Shown one piece after another: positions 1 through 5,409 of a stretch of 6,833 nt of DNA; position 1 is the stretch's first letter; the number at the start of each line of letters is the position of its first letter. The notes below the pieces were generated by a model. That model saw only the letters and a list, made by a program, of their open reading frames with translations, was not told where the DNA came from and did no database searches. This DNA is from an uncultured Eubacteriales bacterium. Lineage in GTDB: Bacteria > Bacillota > Clostridia > Lachnospirales > Bianqueaceae. The position numbers were made by a program, and so were the translations under genes. Location: assembly GCA_900322165.1 (NCBI GenBank), contig ONYR01000195.1:1-6833 (forward strand). Reading direction: 5' to 3'.

Positions 1-388
1 CGGGCAGGAACGCGGTGTACTGGTTGTGCGCATTCTGCGGAATGTTCCACTTTTCTGCATTCCAGCGATAGCCGGTCTTTTTCGCATGTTCATCCCAGTC
101 GATGGGCTTGTCCTGACCCTGGAATTCCTTGATCATGCCCTTCGAAGCCCAGTAAGCAATATTCTCCTCACCGTGTTCATCGGGCATCTGCAGCTCTTCG
201 CCGGGCGCGTTCGTGTTGAGAACCGGCTCCATCATGCGCTCAAGCGCGGGGAAAAAGTCGGTCTTTGCAAGCGCCTCAAGATCGACATTCGGAGAGAAGG
301 TCGTAAACAGATCGCCGATCGTGCAGATGCGGCCAAAATCATCCATCTGATACTTGCGGGCTAAGATTTCTTCAATTGAGTGGCTCAT
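1..388 (-). CDS. Unidentified protein, N-terminal 129 residues (runs off left edge)
   Basis: An open frame reads leftwards from an ATG at 388-386 without a stop to the window edge, so only the N-terminal 129 residues are visible. The reading frame is supported by a good ribosome binding site (GAAAGGAC, complement of 398-405) about ten bases before the ATG and by codon use like the neighbouring isomerase. The protein begins MSHSIEEILARKYQMDDFGR and is soluble-looking: acidic, rich in Trp, Met and Glu, with no signal peptide or membrane segment in the visible part. I see no motif that places it in a family. It is divergently arranged to the sugar isomerase-like gene at 612 with 223 bases between them, which could mean shared control or a related pathway, but that is only inference. 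Confidence refers to its being a real gene, not to function. Confidence 0.75.
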   Translation of the reverse strand, partial: MSHSIEEILARKYQMDDFGRICTIGDLFTTFSPNVDLEALAKTDFFPALERMMEPVLNTNAPGEELQMPDEHGEENIAYWASKGMIKEFQGQDKPIDWDEHAKKTGYRWNAEKWNIPQNAHNQYTAFLP

Positions 389-553
389 GGCGCGGGTGTC
401 CTTTCTGCTGCTTTCGCACGTTTTCGTATCATTGAATCCATGAATTTTCATTCTTCATCTATCATATTTTTCAGCTTTACGTAATTCCAGAATAAAAGTA
501 ACCGATCATTTCAAAAAAAAGCACGAGTGGCATCAACGGGTTTTGAAAATGGA

Positions 554-582
554 TTGATTTTCGCTGAGAATTGTCTGATAAT
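554..582 (+). promoter_or_regulatory. Sigma-A-type promoter of the isomerase-like gene
   Basis: TTGATT (554-559) is followed after 17 bases by GATAAT (577-582), 29 bases before the start codon. This gives a very short leader that is mostly the ribosome binding site AAAGGAGGT (597-605). The rest of the divergent intergenic region (389-553) is AT-rich, with an A8 run near 515-522; I could not assign a convincing minus-strand promoter within it. Confidence 0.7.
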
Positions 583-611
583 CTAATTCATAAATCAAAG
601 GAGGTAGCACG

Positions 612-1568
612 ATGAGGACCGGTTTCAGTATCTACAGTTTTTGGAACGCATTCCGCACGAGAGCGATGAGCGTCGAAGAAGCGTTTGCTTTCATGCAGCA
701 GCAGGGCGCTGAGGCAACGGAGATCGCGGATTTCTCGGTACCGCTGCACGATGGGCTTCCAGGACCGTTCAGAGTCATGGGCTATGACCCGGACATGGAA
801 AAGAAGCTCGTGGAGTACGCGGAGAAGTATCAGGTTCCGATGAGCGCGTACAGCTGCGGCTCGGACATCTCGCGAGCCAAGGGTGATGACTACAAGCGCA
901 TGCTGGGGCATCTTTTCAGCGAGATCGACCTGGCGCATCGCCTTGGGATTCCGCTGATCCGCATCGACCTGGTGCGTGTCATGGTCGGCAAGGATGATGT
1001 CGGAATCGCGGCTTACGACGGCCTTTTCGAGCAGGGAGTCGAATCCGCCCGCACGCTTTGCGACTATGCAGCGCAGTACGGCATGACCGTAACGCTTGAA
1101 AACCACGGCACGCTCATGAATGGTGCAGACCGCGTCCGCAAGCTTGTCACTGCGGTCGATAAGCCGAACTACGGCGTCACCTTGGACCTTGGCAACACGG
1201 TCTGCGTTGACGAAGATCCGCTCTTCACCGCGCGTGATCTGATTCCGCTTGCTAAAGAGATCCACGTCAAGGATTTCTATATCCGAAGCGACCCCTACGC
1301 GATCGGCGCGAAGTTCAAAGATGGCTACACCGTCGCAGATCCGAGCGTCCTCGGCAACGGCAGCTGGCTCACCACCAAGCACCTCCGCTACCTGCGCGGC
1401 GCGATCGTCGGCCACGGCGACCTCCCGATGCGCGACCTGATCCACACGGTCGTCCACTCCGACTTCGCGGGGGACATGCTGATCGAGTTCGAGGGCATGG
1501 AAGATCCGCGCATTGCCTGCGCGCTGAGCCTGAACAACCTGAGGAGTATGATTGAGCTGGAAAAGTGA
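612..1568 (+). CDS. Sugar phosphate isomerase/epimerase-like TIM-barrel protein (AP endonuclease 2 fold)
   Basis: The 318-residue protein matches the xylose isomerase-like TIM-barrel family (Pfam AP_endonuc_2), which isomerises or epimerises sugars and related polyols at a divalent metal in the cytoplasm. The four metal-ligand positions of the family are all visible in order: Glu163 in TLENHG, Asp192 in LDLGN, His218 in EIHVKDF, and Glu292 or Glu294 in LIEFEG near the C terminus. His268 in VGHGD fits the usual active-site loop. Length is typical for the family. The start is fixed by AAAGGAGGT at 597-605, six bases before the ATG. The substrate cannot be read from the sequence; hydroxypyruvate isomerase, inosose or tagatose epimerase relatives share this signature. 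The gene stands alone: divergent from the unknown gene to its left and followed by a separate promoter. The last third uses markedly more C-ending codons than the first. Confidence 0.88.
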   Translation: MRTGFSIYSFWNAFRTRAMSVEEAFAFMQQQGAEATEIADFSVPLHDGLPGPFRVMGYDPDMEKKLVEYAEKYQVPMSAYSCGSDISRAKGDDYKRMLGHLFSEIDLAHRLGIPLIRIDLVRVMVGKDDVGIAAYDGLFEQGVESARTLCDYAAQYGMTVTLENHGTLMNGADRVRKLVTAVDKPNYGVTLDLGNTVCVDEDPLFTARDLIPLAKEIHVKDFYIRSDPYAIGAKFKDGYTVADPSVLGNGSWLTTKHLRYLRGAIVGHGDLPMRDLIHTVVHSDFAGDMLIEFEGMEDPRIACALSLNNLRSMIELEK

Positions 1569-1615
1569 AAAGGCGGACCGTGATGGCACGAAGCTGCCGG
1601 AGCGGTAATTTTAGC

Positions 1616-1644
1616 TTGACTCTGAGCCTAAATTATGGTATAAA
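1616..1644 (+). promoter_or_regulatory. Promoter of the riboswitch-permease transcript
   Basis: TTGACT (1616-1621), a 17-base spacer and TATAAA (1639-1644), with a TG one base upstream of the -10 (1636-1637, extended -10). The expected transcription start near 1651 coincides with the 5' arm of the riboswitch aptamer, which strongly supports both calls. Confidence 0.88.
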
Positions 1645-1650
1645 ATTTCT

Positions 1651-1793
1651 TTGGTATCAGGGAGTAGCCGGCGCGTTTGCGAGCGTGCAAATGCGTAACT
1701 TATTTCGTCAGTACGGGACAAAATCCCCGGAATATGTTGTAAGCAGCGAGACTTTTACCACAGCTTTTTTTGCCGTGGTAAAAGTCTTTTTTT
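1651..1793 (+). promoter_or_regulatory. yybP-ykoY manganese riboswitch with expression platform
   Basis: This leader carries the family hallmarks: GGGAGTAGC at 1660-1668 and AGCGAGACTTTTACC at 1745-1759. These are the two conserved strands that meet at the metal site of yybP-ykoY (Rfam RF00080) aptamers. A basal helix can form between 1652-1660 and 1752-1760 (TGGTA with TACCA, plus A-U and G-C around a 2x2 mismatch). One leg is GCGCG 1671-1675 with CGTGC 1684-1688. The other is AACTTATT 1697-1704 with AATATGTT 1731-1738, capped by GGGA 1715-1718 / TCCC 1724-1727. The 3' aptamer strand is also the 5' arm of an intrinsic terminator (1750-1793), so aptamer and terminator exclude each other. Known members bind Mn2+ and turn expression on. 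Here metal binding should hold back the terminator strand and allow read-through into the permease gene. Confidence 0.92.
1750..1793 (+). terminator. Riboswitch-controlled intrinsic terminator
   Basis: A perfect 12-base-pair stem, GACTTTTACCAC (1750-1761) with GTGGTAAAAGTC (1775-1786), can extend by G1763-C1773 and C1764-G1772 after a one-base mismatch. It is followed by seven T (1787-1793). The left arm overlaps the conserved 3' strand of the manganese aptamer, so it acts as the expression platform of an ON switch. Confidence 0.93.
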
Positions 1794-1846
1794 CTGTCTG
1801 CGCCCCATGCCGCATTGATCCAGCATCCTAAAACGATGGCAATCTA

Positions 1847-1863
1847 CCCCGGAAACAGCGGGG
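1847..1863 (+). other. Small GC hairpin just before the permease ribosome binding site
   Basis: CCCCG (1847-1851) and CGGGG (1859-1863) enclose a seven-base loop, six bases before the ribosome binding site GGAGGAG. It could stabilise the leader 3' of the terminator or tune initiation; no specific role is shown. Confidence 0.35.
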
Positions 1864-1881
1864 AAAACGGAGGAGAGTCCC

Positions 1882-3150
1882 ATGCAGATTCTTGCTTTAG
1901 TCCTTTTCATTTTAATGTACGTGCTCATGATCACGCTTCCGAAATGGCGTCCGTTCTACGCGCTTGGCGTAGCCGTGATCTTCCTTATCAGCGGCATCCT
2001 TCCGATCGGAAGCCTGCTTTCCACGATCAACTGGAACGTCCTGATGATGATCTCGGGCACGATGATCATTGTCTACTATTTCATCGAATCGCGTATGCCC
2101 AACCGCCTCGCGGATATGCTGCTTGGCGCATCCAAAAACGTGATGTGGGTCACGATTTATATGTCCCTGTTCTCCGGCCTGATCTCCGCGTTCATCGACA
2201 ATGTCGCGACGGTGCTGATGGTTGCGCCGGTCGGTCTGGCGATCTGCAAAAAGCTGAAGATCAACCCGGTTGGCATGATCCTTTCGATCGCAGTTTCCTC
2301 GAACCTGCAGGGAGCGGCTACCCTTGTCGGAGACACGACTTCGATCATGCTCGGTGACTACGCGAACATGAACTTCATGAACTTCTTCTGGATGCTTGGC
2401 AAGCCCGGTATCTTCTTCGCGGTTGAGCTTGGCGCTTTGGCGACCGTTCCTGTCATGATGGTGCTGTTTCGTAAGGACAAAGAGCCGGTCAACTCCACGG
2501 AGCGCACCCCGGTTTCGAACTACGTTCCGACCGTCATGCTCCTGCTGATGGTTGTCGCGCTCATCATCGCGTCCTTTATCCCGAACACGCCCGCTACGAT
2601 CAACGGAATCATCTGCTGCGTGCTCGCGGTCGTGACGGTCGTGATCGAGCATGTCCGTACGAAGAAGACGGACGGTATGATCGGTGCGCTGAAAGACCTC
2701 GACATTGAAACGCTCGGCCTGCTGACCGGCCTTTTCGTTGTCATCGGCGGCCTCACGAACGTCGGTATCATCGACCAGTTCGCGAACGGGATCGTTAAGG
2801 TCGGCGGAAACAATATCTTCCTTCTGTACACGATCGTTGTCTGGGGCTCCGTCGTTATCTCGGCGTTCGTAGACAATATTCCGTACGTCGCGACCATGCT
2901 GCCGGTTCTGACCGCGGTCACCGCTGCGATGGGCATCGAGCCGTACCTCCTGTACTTCGGCCTCCTCACCGGCGCGACCCTCGGCGGCAACATCACCCCG
3001 ATCGGCGCCTCCGCGAACATCGCCGCCGTCGGCATGCTCCGCAAGGAAGGCTACGAAGTCTCCTTCAAAGACTTCATGCGCATCGGCATTCCCTACACCC
3101 TCACCGCAGTTCTGGTTGGATACCTGTACCTGTGGATCGTGTGGGCGTGA
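1882..3150 (+). CDS. ArsB/NhaD-type ion permease, candidate Mn2+ exporter
   Basis: The 422-residue protein is almost entirely hydrophobic helices and has the two-fold internal repeat of the ion transporter (IT) superfamily that includes ArsB, NhaD and the P protein. Repeat one has SAFIDNVAT (Asp106, Asn107) and then SSNLQGAATLVGDTTS (139-154). Repeat two has SAFVDNIPYVAT (Asp331, Asn332) and then GATLGGNITPIGASAN (364-379). A soluble linker (about 197-213) separates the halves, and the length is normal for the family. The start is set by GGAGGAG at 1869-1875, six bases before the ATG. Family members move anions (arsenite, dicarboxylates) or exchange Na+ for H+, so substrate cannot be read from the fold. 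Control by a yybP-ykoY Mn2+ riboswitch, whose known targets include Mn efflux proteins, points to manganese export or a manganese-linked ion; that assignment is inference. It is a single-gene transcript ending at 3177-3211. Confidence 0.92.
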   Translation: MQILALVLFILMYVLMITLPKWRPFYALGVAVIFLISGILPIGSLLSTINWNVLMMISGTMIIVYYFIESRMPNRLADMLLGASKNVMWVTIYMSLFSGLISAFIDNVATVLMVAPVGLAICKKLKINPVGMILSIAVSSNLQGAATLVGDTTSIMLGDYANMNFMNFFWMLGKPGIFFAVELGALATVPVMMVLFRKDKEPVNSTERTPVSNYVPTVMLLLMVVALIIASFIPNTPATINGIICCVLAVVTVVIEHVRTKKTDGMIGALKDLDIETLGLLTGLFVVIGGLTNVGIIDQFANGIVKVGGNNIFLLYTIVVWGSVVISAFVDNIPYVATMLPVLTAVTAAMGIEPYLLYFGLLTGATLGGNITPIGASANIAAVGMLRKEGYEVSFKDFMRIGIPYTLTAVLVGYLYLWIVWA

Positions 3151-3176
3151 GAGAATACATACAGTAATAACTAGTC

Positions 3177-3211
3177 AAAGGGTAACCATTAGAAATGATG
3201 GTTACCCTTTT
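3177..3211 (+). terminator. Intrinsic terminator of the permease gene
   Basis: A 13-base-pair perfect stem, AAAGGGTAACCAT (3177-3189) with ATGGTTACCCTTT (3198-3210), has an eight-base loop. The U-tract is short (T3208-3211, then AAATTT), and the A-run opposite it could allow weak activity on the other strand. Confidence 0.8.
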
Positions 3212-3214
3212 AAA

Positions 3215-3231
3215 TTTACCTTAAAGGTAAA
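3215..3231. promoter_or_regulatory. Upstream operator of the HigA-ImmA gene
   Basis: The perfect inverted repeat TTTACCT-TAA-AGGTAAA ends eight bases before the -35 box. It shares both half-sites and the 3-base spacing with the downstream copy at 3271-3287, with centres 56 bases apart. It is most likely bound by the HTH domain of the gene it precedes, as HigA-type regulators bind palindromes at their own promoters. Confidence 0.8.
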
Positions 3232-3238
3232 CTTATCC

Positions 3239-3267
3239 TTGACTCTTTGATGTATTGATGATACAAT
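3239..3267 (+). promoter_or_regulatory. Promoter of the HigA-ImmA gene
   Basis: TTGACT (3239-3244), a 17-base spacer and TACAAT (3262-3267), with TG at 3259-3260 giving an extended -10. The start of transcription, about 3274, falls inside the downstream operator. The promoter is therefore bracketed by two identical-type operators, which is what a tightly autorepressed gene would look like. Confidence 0.85.
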
Positions 3268-3269
3268 CA

Positions 3270-3288
3270 ATTTACCTGAGAGGTAAAT
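3270..3288. promoter_or_regulatory. Downstream operator overlapping the transcription start
   Basis: ATTTACCT-GAG-AGGTAAAT is a perfect inverted repeat whose 7-base half-sites match the upstream operator exactly; only the central three bases differ. It begins three bases after the -10 box, so a bound protein would block RNA polymerase. Confidence 0.85.
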
Positions 3289-3307
3289 CGTTCCAAGGAG
3301 GAGAGGC

Positions 3308-4366
3308 TTGGAGATGGCTAAGAGCAAAACCTACATCGCGACCCCACCAGGAGCGACAATCAAAGAACAGCTGAAAGAGCGAGGGATGAGCCAGAAGGAG
3401 TTTGCGGTCAGGATGGACTTGACGGAGAAGCATGTTAGCAAGCTCATCAACGGCGAGGTTCAGCTTACACCGGAAATGGCGGTGAGGCTCGAAATGGTGC
3501 TTGGCGTGCCGGCGCAGTTTTGGAACAATCTTGAAGCAATCTACAGAGAAAAGCTGATCAAAGCCAAAGCGGAAAATGAGATGGAAGATGACGAAGTTCT
3601 GGCGCGGCTCCTTCCTTACAGCGAGATGGCTAAGTATGAGTGGGTCCCGGCGACAAGGGACATCAAAGAAAAGGTCGTCAACTTGCGGAAATACTTTGAG
3701 GTAGTCAAGCTTTCCGTGTTGGACAATGCGCAGCTTAAAAGCATTGCGTGCAGAAGGCTTGCAATCACTGAAAAAAGTGATTTTGCCTTGTTGGCGTGGG
3801 CACAGAAAGCAAAGCTTGAAGCGCGCATGATCGAGACAAAGGCATTCGATTTTGAAGGCCTGAAACAGCTGCTTCCGAACCTCCGTAAAATGACTCGTCA
3901 GAAACAGGAAGAACTGTTTCCGAATCTGCAGGCATGCCTCGCAGAGGTGGGAGTTGCGCTTGTCTTTTTGCCTCATTTAAGTGGTTCTTTTCTGCAGGGT
4001 GCAACTTTTCGAGATGGAAAAAAGGTCGTGATAGGACTTACTGCCCGAAGAAAAGAGTCGGATGTGTTTTGGTTTAGCCTGTTTCACGAACTGGCTCACA
4101 TTGTTCTAGGGCACATTGCAATCGAAGGAGGAACAACCGAAGAGGATGAGAAAAAAGCCAACGAATGGGCTGAAAATATGCTGATCCCGCGTCATCAGCT
4201 GGAAGTTTTTCTGGAGAAGAAAGACACCTCTGAAGAAAGCATCCTTCGTTTTGCCAAAGAAATTGAGATCGATCCCGGAATCGTTGTCGGGCGGCTGCAA
4301 AGAGAAGGAGTGCTTGACTACAATGTTTTAAACCATCTGAGGAAGCGATACGAGATCTTTACATAA
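3308..4366 (+). CDS. HigA-type HTH antitoxin/regulator fused to ImmA/IrrE zinc peptidase
   Basis: Two domains make up the 352-residue protein. Residues about 12-80 are an XRE-type helix-turn-helix of the HigA/VapA addiction-module class (GMSQKEFAVRMDLTEKHVSK followed by LGVPAQFWNNLEA). Residues about 230-300 are an ImmA/IrrE metallopeptidase with HELAH (His260, Glu261, His264) and, downstream, ExxANxxAxxxLIP with Glu281 as the likely third zinc ligand. A helical linker of about 150 residues joins them. ImmA/IrrE proteins cleave repressors; here repressor-like and protease-like parts are in one chain. AAGGAGG (3295-3301) is six bases before TTG 3308; an ATG at 3314 in the same frame (12 bases away) is an alternative start, two codons shorter. 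No HigB toxin gene lies on either side. Codon use is more A/T-rich than in the permease and isomerase genes, suggesting an acquired module. Autoregulation is expected from the two operators. Confidence 0.92.
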   Translation: MEMAKSKTYIATPPGATIKEQLKERGMSQKEFAVRMDLTEKHVSKLINGEVQLTPEMAVRLEMVLGVPAQFWNNLEAIYREKLIKAKAENEMEDDEVLARLLPYSEMAKYEWVPATRDIKEKVVNLRKYFEVVKLSVLDNAQLKSIACRRLAITEKSDFALLAWAQKAKLEARMIETKAFDFEGLKQLLPNLRKMTRQKQEELFPNLQACLAEVGVALVFLPHLSGSFLQGATFRDGKKVVIGLTARRKESDVFWFSLFHELAHIVLGHIAIEGGTTEEDEKKANEWAENMLIPRHQLEVFLEKKDTSEESILRFAKEIEIDPGIVVGRLQREGVLDYNVLNHLRKRYEIFT

Positions 4367-4398
4367 TGCAGCAAAGCCTTTTTAATACTCTGAACCAC

Positions 4399-4427
4399 AG
4401 GCGAAGGTACTCACCCTTCGCCTTTTT
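4399..4427 (+). terminator. Intrinsic terminator of the HigA-ImmA gene
   Basis: AGGCGAAGG (4399-4407) pairs perfectly with CCTTCGCCT (4415-4423) around a seven-base loop, followed by T4423-4427. The stem core GCGAAGG recurs in the terminator at 5246-5275. Confidence 0.9.
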
Positions 4428-4487
4428 CGTTGCTAACTTAAGTGTATTCTGCCTATTCTAGCTTTGCAGGCCTCTGGGCAAGCCCTC

Positions 4488-4860
4488 TTTCAGACCAAAT
4501 GTAGGCATTTTGCAAAATGTATCCGTAAGGAGTTGGAGGCCTAGGAAGCTGTTTCAGATCAAAGTGTCTTTCTAAAGATTTTGATCCGTACGTCACTTGT
4601 CTTCAAAGGAGACTCCTTCATATCACAGTGTTCCGTTTTGGGAATTGATCCGTAAAGCAATCGAGACATAGACGTAGCCAAGACGAATCCTTCACATCAA
4701 AGACTGAAATAAATAGTGTTTGATATGAAACTGGCGATTAAAAGGCTGTTTCGTTTCATACCAGAATACAGTAATTGAAACTGTTGATATGAAATCAACC
4801 CAAAACAAAGACGATGCCGACATACCAAAACACTTCCAGACAGTCTTTCATCTGAACCCC
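4488..4860. repeat. Six-unit degenerate hairpin array with 64-base period
   Basis: The gene-free stretch 4428-4964 contains six related units starting at 4488, 4552, 4616, 4690, 4754 and 4818, that is spaced 64, 64, 74, 64 and 64 bases. Each unit starts with a left arm like TTTCAGATCAAA (TTTCAGACCAAA, CTTCATATCACA, CTTCACATCAAA, TTTCATACCAGA, CGACATACCAAA). About 32 bases later comes a right arm: ATCCGTA in units 1-3 (4521, 4584, 4648), ATATGAAA in units 4-5 (4723, 4787), ATCTGAA in unit 6 (4850). Left and right arms are largely complementary. Clear hairpins are 4557-4563 with 4580-4586, and 4691-4701 with 4719-4729 (one mismatch). The 24 or so bases between units are unrelated. No open frame covers the region, and the period is not a multiple of three. 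The sixth unit is weakest. I do not recognise the element; it could be a structured RNA, a cluster of protein binding sites or a decayed repeat. Confidence 0.7.
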
Positions 4861-4902
4861 ACCCATCTCGCGTAAAAAATTACCCGCGAAAACCGCGCAG
4901 CC

Positions 4903-4931
4903 TTGCCCCCTGTCCGCGAATATGCTATAGT
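4903..4931 (+). promoter_or_regulatory. Promoter of the small membrane protein gene
   Basis: TTGCCC (4903-4908), a 17-base spacer and TATAGT (4926-4931), with TG at 4923-4924 (extended -10). It lies 33 bases before the start codon and just downstream of the hairpin array. Confidence 0.75.
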
Positions 4932-4964
4932 AAAATCAACCTAAAGTGAAAGGAGACCTGCGTT

Positions 4965-5213
4965 ATGGGGCGCGGAAGCTCGAAAGATTCGAAAAACCAG
5001 CCTAATCAGAACAAAAGAAGCTTCGCTCGGAATTGGCTTACGAGTGTTGTGCTTTTAGACCTTCTTTTATACGGAACTCCGAGTCAGCGGGCCGCCCGTG
5101 AAAGACGAAAAGCGGAGAAGTGGGACGAAAAAGAGGATGCTAACCTGAATCTGATTGTCGGCTTTGTGATATTTGTAATCATCGTCGTTCTTCTTATCTG
5201 GGTTTTCTGGTAA
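4965..5213 (+). CDS. Small membrane protein of unknown function, 82 residues
   Basis: AAAGGAG (4949-4955) sits nine bases before the ATG, a promoter lies directly upstream and a strong terminator directly downstream, so this short frame is very likely a real gene. The N-terminal 23 residues are polar and basic (Ser, Lys, Asn, Gln). Residues 24-37 form a short hydrophobic patch (NWLTSVVLLDLLLYG). Residues 39-60 are highly charged (QRAARERRKAEKWDEKED) and probably helical. Residues 62-82 are one strongly hydrophobic helix ending at the C terminus in WVFW. This suggests a tail-anchored protein with a charged cytoplasmic N-terminal part, possibly re-entering the membrane at 24-37. I see no known domain. 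It is transcribed alone, so the neighbours say nothing about function. Confidence 0.8.
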   Translation: MGRGSSKDSKNQPNQNKRSFARNWLTSVVLLDLLLYGTPSQRAARERRKAEKWDEKEDANLNLIVGFVIFVIIVVLLIWVFW

Positions 5214-5245
5214 AGTGTTTCTCCGGCATGTGACTTGACTAAAAT

Positions 5246-5275
5246 AAAAGCGAAGGCGTCACGCCTTCGCTTTTT
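5246..5275 (+). terminator. Intrinsic terminator after the small membrane protein gene
   Basis: AAAAGCGAAGGCG (5246-5258) and CGCCTTCGCTTTT (5262-5274) form a perfect stem around TCA; in practice the loop is probably GTCAC. T5271-5275 provides the U-tract. The A-run on the left makes it potentially active on both strands. Confidence 0.92.
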
Positions 5276-5288
5276 AAATACCCAGTTT

Positions 5289-5317
5289 ATAACCAGTTTA
5301 CTTTCCCTAACTATAAT
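5289..5317 (+). promoter_or_regulatory. Possible promoter of the acyltransferase gene
   Basis: A perfect -10 box TATAAT lies at 5312-5317. The -35 at 17-base spacing (ATAACC, 5289-5294) is poor, so activity may depend on another factor or be weak. Transcription from here would give a leader of about 85 bases before ATG 5410. Confidence 0.5.
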
Positions 5318-5409
5318 TCCTATCCAGATTATTGGAAAAGGAGCTCTCCCGCATAGCCGCTTGGCAGCCAGGCCGCATGAGGAAGTGGGGAGAGGCAGCA
5401 TCGAATTCA

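Noticed and set aside
26..364. Plus-strand frame of 112 codons at the left edge
   Set aside because: It is antisense to the minus-strand gene that has a good ribosome binding site and normal codon use; it lacks a recognisable start context.
588..1589. Long open frame on the minus strand opposite the isomerase-like gene
   Set aside because: It is the mirror of a well-supported plus-strand gene, has no ribosome binding site, and its composition is that of an antisense shadow.
1578..1610. Possible terminator after the isomerase-like gene (GGCA 1585-1588 with TGCC 1595-1598, CCG 1578-1580 with CGG 1603-1605)
   Set aside because: The stem is short and interrupted, and the following bases (TAATTTTAG) are not a proper U-tract.
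1565..1831. 88-codon open frame across the riboswitch
   Set aside because: It has no convincing ribosome binding site at its start and runs through promoter, aptamer and terminator sequences that explain the region better.
1815..2357. Open plus-strand frame overlapping the start of the permease gene
   Set aside because: The translation is low-complexity and His/Asp/Arg-rich without a family, and it lies out of frame within a clear membrane transporter gene.
4488..4860. Reading the 64-base-period array as a CRISPR array
   Set aside because: The period would fit repeat plus spacer, but units agree only in short arms and differ in the stem sequences, one interval is ten bases longer, and no cas gene is in the window. 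CRISPR repeats are normally almost identical.
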